NCBI GenBank assembly: GCA_944359595.1
Contig: CALVSV010000018.1
Coordinates: 1-7,387 of the forward strand
Origin: an uncultured Bacilli bacterium
Lineage (GTDB): Bacteria > Bacillota_I > Bacilli_A > RF39 > UBA660
Direction: 5' to 3'
DNA length: 7,387 nt
Shown: piece by piece, positions 1-6,334 of the stretch
Position numbering within the stretch: position 1 is the stretch's first letter
Layout of the letters: each line of letters starts with the position of its first letter
The notes under the pieces: generated by a model
What the model was told of the DNA's origin: nothing
Database searches by the model: none
What the model saw: only the letters and a program-made list of their open reading frames with translations
Translations under genes and position numbers: made by a program

Positions 1-226
1 AATTTTTAAATAGTTCATGAGAGTCTACACTTTTATCATAGTATGAACTTAACATGTTAGCGGTTATTGTTTTACCAAATCTTCTAGGTCTTGATATACA
101 TATATAAGACTGCGATGTATTAATCACACTATTTGTATATTCAATTAACTTTGTTTTATCTACATATATTTCTGAATTTATATTTCTTTTAAAACGATTG
201 TTTCCTGGATTTAAATATATACCCAT
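1..226 (-). CDS. AAA-ATPase-like family protein, N-terminal 75 codons only (cut by window edge)
   Basis: Translating the minus strand from the ATG at 226-224 gives an open frame of 75 codons that leaves the window without a stop. The N-terminus carries YVDKTKLIEY (residues 21-30) and ISRPRRFGKT (44-53), the lead-in and Walker A-like P-loop typical of the AAA-ATPase-like family (PF09820). Members of that family usually continue for 500 residues or more and end in a PD-(D/E)XK nuclease-like domain (PF08011). That part is outside the window and cannot be confirmed. The start is fixed by GGAGG at 234-238, seven bases upstream. An ATG at 240-238 is out of frame. The gene follows folA by 15 bp, so it may be read from the same transcript. 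The biological role of this family is poorly known; proteins of the type are often present in many copies in gut bacteria. Confidence 0.85.
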   Translation of the reverse strand, partial: MGIYLNPGNNRFKRNINSEIYVDKTKLIEYTNSVINTSQSYICISRPRRFGKTITANMLSSYYDKSVDSHELFKN

Positions 227-230
227 ACGA

Positions 231-238
231 TCTCCTCC
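231..238 (-). promoter_or_regulatory. Ribosome binding site of the AAA-ATPase-like gene
   Basis: The minus strand reads GGAGGAGA here, with the GGAGG core seven bases from the ATG at 226-224. This decides between that start and the out-of-frame ATG at 240-238, which lies on top of the motif. Confidence 0.75.
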
Positions 239-241
239 ATC

Positions 242-724
242 CTACTTTTTTTCGTATAACAAATGTTTATATTTTATTTTGTTTTCTTCTTTATTATCTA
301 ACACACTACAATTCCATTCATTTTCATTAAATCGTGGGAAAAATGAATCAGCGTTTTTTTCATCATCAATTTTAGTTAAATATATTTTGTCAGCATAATC
401 TAATAACTGCCTATATATATTTTCTCCACCAATAATCATAAATTCTTCATCATGTTCATAAATATATTTAATGAGTTCTTCAATAGAATGCATAACTATA
501 ATATCATCATTTAATTCATGATTTTGTCGTGTTAATACTATATATTTCCTATTAGATAACATTTTGGGTAATGACTCAAAAGTTTTTCTGCCCATAACAA
601 TATATTTATTCATAGTATGTTCTTTAAAAAAAGCCATATCTCCTTTTAGATGCCACAACAATTTATTATCTTTTCCTAACTCATAATTTTTACCTATTGC
701 AGCTATAATACTTATATTCTTCAT
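242..724 (-). CDS. folA: Dihydrofolate reductase
   Basis: This 160-residue protein has the normal length of bacterial chromosomal DHFR, which reduces dihydrofolate to tetrahydrofolate with NADPH in the cytosol. Visible motifs are SIIAAIGKNYELGKDNKLLWHLKGDM at the N-terminus (W24; D29 aligns with the catalytic acid Asp27 of E. coli), MGRKTFESLP (44-53) of the NADPH site, and MIIGGENIY (96-104) with the conserved Gly-Gly pair. The position before Gly-Gly is Ile, as in E. coli, so I see no obvious trimethoprim-resistance residue there. Its ATG at 724-722 overlaps the thyA stop by one base (TAATG). AAGGG at 731-735, inside the end of thyA, is a suitable ribosome binding site six bases away. Overlap and function suggest translational coupling to thyA. 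It is the only gene here ending in TAG. Confidence 0.96.
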   Translation of the reverse strand: MKNISIIAAIGKNYELGKDNKLLWHLKGDMAFFKEHTMNKYIVMGRKTFESLPKMLSNRKYIVLTRQNHELNDDIIVMHSIEELIKYIYEHDEEFMIIGGENIYRQLLDYADKIYLTKIDDEKNADSFFPRFNENEWNCSVLDNKEENKIKYKHLLYEKK

Positions 725-1746
725 TATATTCCCTTGTCGTATTTTTGTTGTGGATTAACAGTTTTTATAAGTGTACGAGGATAATTTTTGATTTTAATAT
801 CTTCTACTTTAAATTTATAAAAATCATGAATATTAGGATTTAATTCAAAATATGGTTCTTTATTATCACAATTAATTGGTTCTCTATTTAAAAGTTCTAC
901 TGCTTGTCTAATATGTCTATCATAAATTTGAACATTTTCAACATCCCATGTAAATACACCTGGTTTATAACCTACAGATTGAGCAACCATCAAATGTAAT
1001 GCAAGATACTGCATTTGATTAATACAGCCAGCAACTAAAAAATCACTTGATCTTTGTATGAGTTTCATGTCTAAATAATCGATCCCATCTCTTCCGTGTC
1101 TTACATTCCATACAGTTGAGTATGCACAAGGTTTAAGTCCATGCGGTTTTTTAAAATCTTCTAATTGCCACATATCTATAATATGTCTTCTACTATCTGG
1201 ATCATTCTTTAATGAGCATAATAAGTTTTTCATCTGTTCATAATGAGATATAATTGATCCATATGTTGAACCTATATCTCTTTTTTTATTACCGTTTTGA
1301 AGAGTCAAATCCCATTCATCCCACCATGTAACACCATATTTATCTTTTAAAATATCTAAATTTGTAGTTGCATCTTGATATATCCAAAAAATTTCACCTA
1401 TGCTTTTTTTCACCGCAATAGGTCTTAATGTTATCATTGGTGATTCACCTTTAGAAATATCATACATAAAATGTACTTGATTGTTTAAAGATAATGTATT
1501 AGCGTTCTTTTTATCAGTTTCATATTTTGGTCTAGGATTATTGTCATAACACCCTTCCTTTAATATCTTATCTATTATTAATTTAGTGTAATAGTCACCC
1601 TTTGTACCTACACGTTTCCCTGTTTTATCTAATAAATATTCTCCATCATGAATTATATCTTCATAATATAATTCATCTTCTGTTAGCGGCTTATCATTTT
1701 TTTCTATTAACTTACTATTAATATATTTAATATCTATACTCCCCAT
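724..1746 (-). CDS. thyA: Thymidylate synthase (ThyA type) with N-terminal extension
   Basis: The enzyme methylates dUMP to dTMP using methylene-tetrahydrofolate. The catalytic cysteine is C207 in LKPCAYS. The phosphate-binding arginines are in DSRRHI (R186, R187), followed by QRSSD (231-235), N243 (E. coli Asn177) and Y275 (Tyr209). CAYS in place of the common PCH, and the surrounding sequence, resemble the B. subtilis ThyA/phage phi3T branch rather than E. coli. At 340 residues it is well above the usual 264-280. The family core begins near DYYTKLIIDKILKEG (51-65), so about 50 residues are an N-terminal extension. The extension is likely real because GGAGG at 1754-1758 sits seven bases before the ATG at 1746. 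The residue aligned with E. coli His207 is Q273. It overlaps folA by one base. A promoter-like element lies just upstream. Confidence 0.95.
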   Translation of the reverse strand: MGSIDIKYINSKLIEKNDKPLTEDELYYEDIIHDGEYLLDKTGKRVGTKGDYYTKLIIDKILKEGCYDNNPRPKYETDKKNANTLSLNNQVHFMYDISKGESPMITLRPIAVKKSIGEIFWIYQDATTNLDILKDKYGVTWWDEWDLTLQNGNKKRDIGSTYGSIISHYEQMKNLLCSLKNDPDSRRHIIDMWQLEDFKKPHGLKPCAYSTVWNVRHGRDGIDYLDMKLIQRSSDFLVAGCINQMQYLALHLMVAQSVGYKPGVFTWDVENVQIYDRHIRQAVELLNREPINCDNKEPYFELNPNIHDFYKFKVEDIKIKNYPRTLIKTVNPQQKYDKGI

Positions 1747-1753
1747 AATATTA

Positions 1754-1758
1754 CCTCC
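1754..1758 (-). promoter_or_regulatory. Ribosome binding site of thyA
   Basis: A full GGAGG on the minus strand lies seven bases before the ATG at 1746. It supports the upstream start and therefore the unusual N-terminal extension of ThyA. Confidence 0.8.
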
Positions 1759-1764
1759 ATCAAT

Positions 1765-1792
1765 ATTATATCATGTATCAATTATATATTAA
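1765..1792 (-). promoter_or_regulatory. Candidate promoter of thyA-folA (extended -10, weak -35)
   Basis: On the minus strand TGATATAAT (1765-1773) is a perfect extended -10. A weak -35, TTAATA (4 of 6 matches), lies at 1787-1792 with a 16-bp spacer and overlaps the end of the upstream gene. The predicted transcript start, near 1758, falls on the first base of the GGAGG ribosome binding site, giving a leader of about 12 nt. TATAAT-like strings are frequent in DNA this AT-rich, so the extended TG and the exact spacing carry most of the weight. Confidence 0.45.
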
Positions 1793-2435
1793 ATATTTTA
1801 GCTAATTCATTTTTAATATCATCAAAATAAAATATAATAAGCCATAATATAATAATTAGTGCAAAAATTAGGCATATAAGCGATAATAATTTATATGTAG
1901 TAAGTTTTAATAAAATCAATATAATTGGTATCAATAAAAGAAATAAATTAAGTAATATTAGTTTTAAATAATTTATTATATAATTCTTTTTCAATACAAG
2001 AAACGATATAAAATTAAATAATATTTCAAAAAAACAAATAGATGGAATAATATAATTAGTAATTACTTTATCTCTTAATAAAATGTACCATAATAATTGT
2101 ATTATTATTAAAATCATACCAAATTTGCCAAATAATTCTAATATATCTTGTTTATTTTTTAAAATAAAATAAACTATAATATAATTAGCTATTAACCCAC
2201 TAACAATAAATTTAGTATAAAATAAATCATTTGAAATATATAATTCAAGAAAAATACTTATTATTATAAATACTAGTGATATAAATGTAAGTATTTTTAA
2301 AATTATTGATTTATTTTTATATATATATTTAGGAAATATTTCTTCGTATTCATTACCAATTAATTTATTTTGACATAATGGACATATATCATTACTAGTA
2401 TTAAATTTTATGTTGCATTTATTACATTTCTTCAT
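1782..2435 (-). CDS. Zinc-ribbon six-helix membrane protein (DUF6320-like)
   Basis: This is a 217-residue protein of unknown function. It begins with a small zinc ribbon, C4-x2-C7 and C18-P-x-C21 (CNKC and CPLC), predicted to lie in the cytosol. A short linker is followed by about six hydrophobic segments near residues 44-64, 74-92, 104-120, 126-148, 154-177 and 183-204. This layout, and its place directly after an alcohol-acetyltransferase-like gene, match proteins annotated DUF6320 in Bacillota; the assignment is from memory of the family layout, not from a search. Its ATG overlaps the acyltransferase stop by one base (TAATG). GAGGTG at 2441-2446 provides a ribosome binding site, so the two are likely translated together and may form a complex. 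It could organise the acyltransferase at the membrane or move a substrate; neither is shown by the sequence. Confidence 0.8.
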   Translation of the reverse strand: MKKCNKCNIKFNTSNDICPLCQNKLIGNEYEEIFPKYIYKNKSIILKILTFISLVFIIISIFLELYISNDLFYTKFIVSGLIANYIIVYFILKNKQDILELFGKFGMILIIIQLLWYILLRDKVITNYIIPSICFFEILFNFISFLVLKKNYIINYLKLILLNLFLLLIPIILILLKLTTYKLLSLICLIFALIIILWLIIFYFDDIKNELAKIFNI

Positions 2436-3676
2436 TATTCCACCTCTGATACATTAATCACTACATCTATATTACTATTAGAAAAAAAAGTACAAAAATT
2501 TTCAATAATTTCATTATATTTATATTTGGATGAAATACCAATAGATAAATCTTTTTTAAAACTGCATAAAGTAAATTGAAAGTTTATAGTAGACGTTAAA
2601 ATATTTATATTTTCAATATAATTACTTATTTTATTATCAAACTTGATAATACCAATATTTGAAACACAGCTTGTACACATTTTAGATGTAAAAAAATCAA
2701 TGGTTTTTAAAACAATGTTTTTAATGAATATTGGAACTAATCTACAAAATGCATTCTTTTCAAACGCTATCATTTGATTTACTCTAACACATAAATTATC
2801 CTTTGTTAATTTAGTCTTAAATTGATTATTTACTTCTTCAATAATCATATCTAATGTATCATTACGATTATTAAATTTATAAATTATTGAAATTAGTCCA
2901 AAATAGTTTTTAGTTGAAGCTGATTTAAAATAATTCCTTAAATCTACTGGAACATCAATTTTTATATTTTTTTCTAAATCTTTTTCAGACATACAATCTT
3001 TCATAGAATAAATTAAAATACTAATTATAAGTATTGTTAAAGTAGTATTATGTTTATGCGCTATATTTAAAACATCATCAACAGATAAATGCATTTCAAA
3101 ATATCTTGTAATGTTTTTAGATTTATGTCCCTTATAATAATATAATTTATCTGAATCAATTACTTTATTCTTTTTCTTTAATTTAGTATTATAATATTTA
3201 GAAAAACTATCTTCTTCACTTTGAATATATGAATTATTATAAATTTCTATATTGTTTAATGAGTATCTTAATTTTACATAATTACTAATTAAAGATTTAA
3301 AAAAATATGAACTTCCTATCCCATCTGAAATTATATGAGAAACCTCAAAATTTATTCTTTTTTTATAATATGATACTCTATATAAAAAATCATTACTATT
3401 AGTATATAATTTAAAACATATAGGTGAATTTTCTTTTTGTACAATATATTTTTTATTTGTTTGTTCTAAATAATACCAAAATATACCCTTTTTTAAGTTA
3501 ACATTAAAATTCGGATAACATTGTATTGTTATATCTAATGCTTTTTGTAATATTGTTTGATCTATATCGTCTCTTATAGTAGCTGAAAATCTAAATATAT
3601 TTTGTGAATGACTATCAATAATAGATGCATAAAATTTCCCCATGTTATCTAATTTATACCATTTTTTAAACTCCAA
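2435..3676 (-). CDS. Alcohol-acetyltransferase-like acyltransferase (condensation-domain superfamily)
   Basis: The protein has 413 residues from the preferred TTG start. KKWYKLDNMGKFYASI near the N-terminus is the usual opening of bacterial proteins annotated alcohol acetyltransferase. The catalytic motif is SHIISDG, an HxxxDG version of the condensation-domain HHxxxDG (H114, D118, G119). VPVDLRNYF (242-250) and SNIG (339-342) are further hallmarks of this CAT/condensation fold. The family transfers acyl groups to hydroxyls or amines, usually from CoA or carrier-protein thioesters; the substrate here is unknown. Start choice: the longest frame opens at a GTG at 3694-3692, but that codon directly abuts a TATAAT hexamer and has no ribosome binding site. 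TTG at 3676-3674 has GGAAG (3684-3688) seven bases before it. The gene overlaps the zinc-ribbon gene by one base, and the GT-C-like gene lies 49 bp upstream of the TTG. Confidence 0.82.
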   Translation of the reverse strand: MEFKKWYKLDNMGKFYASIIDSHSQNIFRFSATIRDDIDQTILQKALDITIQCYPNFNVNLKKGIFWYYLEQTNKKYIVQKENSPICFKLYTNSNDFLYRVSYYKKRINFEVSHIISDGIGSSYFFKSLISNYVKLRYSLNNIEIYNNSYIQSEEDSFSKYYNTKLKKKNKVIDSDKLYYYKGHKSKNITRYFEMHLSVDDVLNIAHKHNTTLTILIISILIYSMKDCMSEKDLEKNIKIDVPVDLRNYFKSASTKNYFGLISIIYKFNNRNDTLDMIIEEVNNQFKTKLTKDNLCVRVNQMIAFEKNAFCRLVPIFIKNIVLKTIDFFTSKMCTSCVSNIGIIKFDNKISNYIENINILTSTINFQFTLCSFKKDLSIGISSKYKYNEIIENFCTFFSNSNIDVVINVSEVE

Positions 3677-3683
3677 AATATCA

Positions 3684-3688
3684 CTTCC
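3684..3688 (-). promoter_or_regulatory. Ribosome binding site that selects a TTG start
   Basis: GGAAG on the minus strand lies seven bases before TTG at 3676-3674, and in the wrong position to serve the GTG at 3694. The extra six codons given by the GTG start also precede the region where family similarity begins. Confidence 0.6.
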
Positions 3689-3694
3689 AATCAC

Positions 3695-3703
3695 ATTATA
3701 CCA
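3695..3703 (-). promoter_or_regulatory. Candidate extended -10 promoter of the acyltransferase gene
   Basis: The minus strand carries TGGTATAAT, a consensus extended -10 (TGnTATAAT), in the short gap after the GT-C-like gene. No good -35 is seen at 17 bp; TTCTTA at 3718-3723 matches 3 of 6, but extended -10 promoters tolerate this. The start of transcription would be near 3688, at the first base of the GGAAG ribosome binding site and 12 bases before the TTG codon. Confidence 0.45.
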
Positions 3704-3725
3704 TAGTGTGAATAATTTAAGAATA

Positions 3726-5486
3726 TTATTTTTTTATGTTGTATAAAAATAAAGCAATTAATAACGGCATAGAAAATACATATGGCATTGCATATCTAAA
3801 ATATGTATTAACTGGTGATGCAATACAAACTAATAAAGATACAAATGATGGTATAAGAAATAAAATATTTTTCTTATTATGTATTAAATATGCTAACATA
3901 AATATTAATAATAATCCGTTAAAACCTATGTTTACTACTGATCCAACAACCGGTATTTCTCTAAATCCATTAGCTACTTTAGATAACGCATTTCTTAAAC
4001 CAGATAAATTATTATAATGATAATCTATACCATTATCATCTAATATATTATAATAGTTATGATATATATACCATCTTGTTTTATTTGGATAAAAATATCC
4101 ATATGTATTATTTATTGTAGCTTGTATATATGTATTAGGTCTTTTCATTAGTCCTTTAAACCATGCTTTAAAATAATTTATTAGATCTTCATTTGTAGCA
4201 TATTTGTTAAATTTGTTTTTAACATCATCAGAAATATCTGGATCATATCTACTAGCTAAAGTATCATAATCTAGTATTTTATCTATTGCTTTTTTTTCGT
4301 CATCACTTATTATATTACTATTATATTTTACATATCTAGCAGTTTGTTGAAACGGTATACTTAACACTTCTCTAATGCTACCATCACTAATTTTAAAGTA
4401 TGGTAATACTATATTAGTATAACTAAAATTAAATATAAACATGCTAATAAAGATTATTATTCCAAGTTTTCTTCTATTTTTATTTAATATTATTAAAAAT
4501 AATATACTTAATAATATTACATATATACCATTATTCCTAAATAAAATAACTAATATCATAATTAATATAAATATTACAATTTTTTTAATATTTAATTTAT
4601 CATTATTTTTATTTATATCAAATAATAATAAATTAAACAATATTATAAAACATGTAAATAATACATCTTTAACACTAGACATAGAATATAATGCATATGC
4701 TGGAACTAAAGAATATATTAGTAAACATAATATAATATATTTTTTAGGTGTATTAATTTTAAACATATATTTTATTGTATAACTTAATGTTAATGACATT
4801 ATAAGTATTTGTATAATACTATATATAAAGAATCCTAAATTATCATTGCCTATAAGCATACCTATTTTAACACAACTACCTAATAATAATGTATGTATAA
4901 CTGGGTGATGATTTGTTATTGTAACACTTTTATCTATTGGAATAATATAATCCATATATTTAGTATATTCGCCTAAAAATTGTTTGATTTGATAACTAGG
5001 ATCTGGTGAAAGTATTGCTGGATAAAAGGCAATAATATATATTAACCAACAAATTATAATAAATATAAAACTAAATATAAATGGATGATTAACAAATAAA
5101 TTATATATTTTATTTTTTATAGTAACATCTTTATTATTATCACTATATTTATCTAAATATTTATAACAAATACTTATTATATAACTAAATATAACAAAAT
5201 ACCCTATATATCTAATTATCGATATACCAAAATTTAATAAACTACCAAATATTAAATTCCAATTATTTAATTGTACATATGAATCTCCAAATATAAATAT
5301 AAGTGAAAAAATTAAACTTAATATAATAATATTTCTATTTAATTTAATATTAATTTTATTAATAAATAAAAATATAATTATACTAAATAAACTTATTGTA
5401 GTAAAATGTATATCATCTCTAATATTATAGAACAATGCAAATAATACTGTTATAGATAATAATATATTTAATATTTTTTTCTTCAT
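3726..5486 (-). CDS. Multi-pass membrane protein, DUF6020-like putative GT-C glycosyltransferase
   Basis: The protein has 586 residues from ATG 5486-5484, with a dozen or so hydrophobic segments across residues 5-355 and two more at about 522-580. After the helices near 90-110 and 135-157 comes FYPAILSPDPSYQ (154-166), whose D162 sits in an outer loop in the manner of the catalytic Asp of GT-C glycosyltransferases. NHHP (192-195), SSVKDVLFT (270-278) and FRNNG (316-320) follow, then a soluble outer domain at about 362-515. These match what I recall of the DUF6020 family. A role in moving a sugar from a polyprenyl-phosphate carrier onto an envelope acceptor is inference. AGGAG (5494-5498) seven bases before the ATG fixes the start; an in-frame TTG eight codons earlier lacks such a site. 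The ATG follows the upstream stop by a single base, indicating one transcript and probable coupling. The acyltransferase follows. Confidence 0.78.
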   Translation of the reverse strand: MKKKILNILLSITVLFALFYNIRDDIHFTTISLFSIIIFLFINKINIKLNRNIIILSLIFSLIFIFGDSYVQLNNWNLIFGSLLNFGISIIRYIGYFVIFSYIISICYKYLDKYSDNNKDVTIKNKIYNLFVNHPFIFSFIFIIICWLIYIIAFYPAILSPDPSYQIKQFLGEYTKYMDYIIPIDKSVTITNHHPVIHTLLLGSCVKIGMLIGNDNLGFFIYSIIQILIMSLTLSYTIKYMFKINTPKKYIILCLLIYSLVPAYALYSMSSVKDVLFTCFIILFNLLLFDINKNNDKLNIKKIVIFILIMILVILFRNNGIYVILLSILFLIILNKNRRKLGIIIFISMFIFNFSYTNIVLPYFKISDGSIREVLSIPFQQTARYVKYNSNIISDDEKKAIDKILDYDTLASRYDPDISDDVKNKFNKYATNEDLINYFKAWFKGLMKRPNTYIQATINNTYGYFYPNKTRWYIYHNYYNILDDNGIDYHYNNLSGLRNALSKVANGFREIPVVGSVVNIGFNGLLLIFMLAYLIHNKKNILFLIPSFVSLLVCIASPVNTYFRYAMPYVFSMPLLIALFLYNIKK

Positions 5487-5487
5487 A

Positions 5488-6186
5488 TTAACTCTCCTCA
5501 AAATATTCAATCAAATTATTTTTGCTTTCTATTATTATATCTTTCATAAGTGATAAAGATATTTTAAACGTATCTTTCATCTTATTAAAATCTTTTTTAG
5601 CTTCTTCACACAAGTACTTCCTATCATCACTACAAATTTTATCAACTGTTTCTAAATATTTTGTAGTAGCGCTAATCTTTATTTTATTAAAAGTAGATTT
5701 TATTTCATTTTTATAATCTGGAAATTTTTCATCTATTTTTTTATCTATGCTTAACATTATTTTATTTACTTTAAGTTTTATATCATCGCTTAACTCATCA
5801 TAAGTATATCCTCCAATTGTACCATTATCAAATAAAAATGCTGACAATATATCTATTTTTTTCTTTATTTTATCAACGATTTTCTCATCATTTTTATCTG
5901 CATCTTCTATTAGCTGTTCTGTTTCAATAAAATAATTTGGTACATATTCATCAGCACTTGTACCATCATTTACAGTAGTATCATTTATATACATATCATT
6001 ATCTTCTATAATTTCATAACTATTATCTGTTATAGAATGATCATTTGAAATATTGTTACTTTTAATAAATATACTTCCTAAAAAACTTGTTATACTAACA
6101 CCAATAAGTATACCAAATATCATTAATAATCTAGGATATTTCTTTAATATATCTTTAAATTTATTATAATATTCTTTATAATCCAT
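5488..6186 (-). CDS. Single-pass membrane protein with acidic stalk and helical outer domain, unknown function
   Basis: I do not recognise this 232-residue protein. A lysine-rich start (YKEYYNKFKDILKKYPR) is followed by one hydrophobic segment at 20-41 (LLMIFGILIGVSITSFLGSIFI). There is no cleavage site or lipobox, so a signal anchor with the C-terminus outside is likely. Residues 43-101 are a low-complexity linker rich in Asp, Asn, Glu and Thr. Residues 102-232 are charged, Lys/Asp/Glu-rich and probably helical, with only two cysteines, C185 and C193, eight apart in KICSDDRKYLCEE, which could form a disulfide. The start has an AGGTG site at 6193-6197; an ATG at 6190 is out of frame. It is the first gene of the same-strand cluster and its stop lies one base before the GT-C-like ATG, so it may be an accessory subunit of that protein. 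Confidence 0.75.
   Translation of the reverse strand: MDYKEYYNKFKDILKKYPRLLMIFGILIGVSITSFLGSIFIKSNNISNDHSITDNSYEIIEDNDMYINDTTVNDGTSADEYVPNYFIETEQLIEDADKNDEKIVDKIKKKIDILSAFLFDNGTIGGYTYDELSDDIKLKVNKIMLSIDKKIDEKFPDYKNEIKSTFNKIKISATTKYLETVDKICSDDRKYLCEEAKKDFNKMKDTFKISLSLMKDIIIESKNNLIEYFEES
5494..5498 (-). promoter_or_regulatory. Ribosome binding site fixing the start of the GT-C-like gene
   Basis: AGGAG on the minus strand lies seven bases from ATG 5486-5484. It lies inside the last codons of the upstream gene and rules against the longer TTG start at 5510. Confidence 0.7.
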
Positions 6187-6322
6187 TCATATCACCTACT
6201 ACTTAAATATCTTATTTAAAATTATTTTAATTTAAATCTAATAATAGCTAAGACTATTTTATCATAAATTACTACTTCTATATTATTTTTTATTTATATT
6301 ATATTAAAAAATACAACAATTA
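6187..6322. other. 136-bp AT-rich intergenic region between two transcription units
   Basis: This is the largest gene-free stretch in the window. It holds the distal part of the terminator of the upstream orphan gene at its high-coordinate end and a candidate promoter for the membrane cluster. A small 5-bp inverted repeat, aatag/ctatt at 6243-6247 and 6254-6258, overlaps the predicted transcript start; it is too short to call a regulator site. I see no RNA gene or further open frame. Confidence 0.6.
6256..6264 (-). promoter_or_regulatory. Candidate promoter of the membrane-protein cluster (extended -10)
   Basis: TGATAAAAT on the minus strand is an extended -10 with one mismatch in the hexamer. 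The predicted start near 6249 gives a leader of about 60 nt before the ATG at 6186. No convincing -35 lies 16-18 bp upstream. It is the best candidate in the gap and follows the preceding gene's terminator, where a promoter is needed. Confidence 0.4.
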
Positions 6323-6334
6323 TTAATGTTGTAT
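6306..6334 (-). terminator. Intrinsic terminator of the 144-residue orphan gene, overlapping its stop codon
   Basis: Read on the minus strand, ATACAACA (6334-6327) pairs perfectly with TGTTGTAT (6318-6311), giving an 8-bp stem and an 8-base loop, followed by a T run completing at 6306. The TAA stop (6325-6323) lies inside the loop. The stem is A/U-rich (two GC pairs), as expected in such a low-GC genome, so strength is uncertain. Confidence 0.7.

Noticed and set aside
198..398. Plus-strand open frame of 66 codons
   Set aside because: It lies antisense to folA and the start of the AAA-ATPase-like gene, has no ribosome binding site I can see, and is biased low-complexity sequence; it is a shadow.
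242..724. Acquired trimethoprim-resistance dfr gene
   Set aside because: Length, motifs and coupling to thyA fit a chromosomal folA; no integron or resistance context is visible.
1747..1781. Folate-sensing riboswitch ahead of thyA-folA
   Set aside because: The gap is only 35 bp and the predicted leader about 12 nt, too short for any known tetrahydrofolate riboswitch.
3677..3694. Longer GTG start for the acyltransferase
   Set aside because: GTG 3694 abuts a consensus extended -10 hexamer and has no ribosome site, whereas TTG 3676 has GGAAG at seven bases; the longer start remains possible if transcription begins upstream.
3736..4017. Plus-strand open frame of 93 codons
   Set aside because: It is fully antisense to the GT-C-like gene, whose hydrophobic codons easily leave the opposite strand open.
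4441..4782. Plus-strand open frame of 113 codons, Ile/Asn-rich and hydrophobic
   Set aside because: It is antisense to the transmembrane part of the GT-C-like gene; composition is the mirror of Ile/Leu/Asn codons in AT-rich DNA.
5487..5510. Longer TTG start for the GT-C-like protein
   Set aside because: ATG 5486 has AGGAG at ideal spacing and begins the expected Lys-rich membrane-protein N-terminus; the extra eight codons overlap the upstream gene.
5522..5716. Plus-strand open frame of 64 codons
   Set aside because: It is antisense to the C-terminal domain of the single-pass protein, with no upstream ribosome site.
6243..6258. Inverted repeat aatag/ctatt as an operator
   Set aside because: Five base pairs of AT-rich sequence are expected by chance in this composition.
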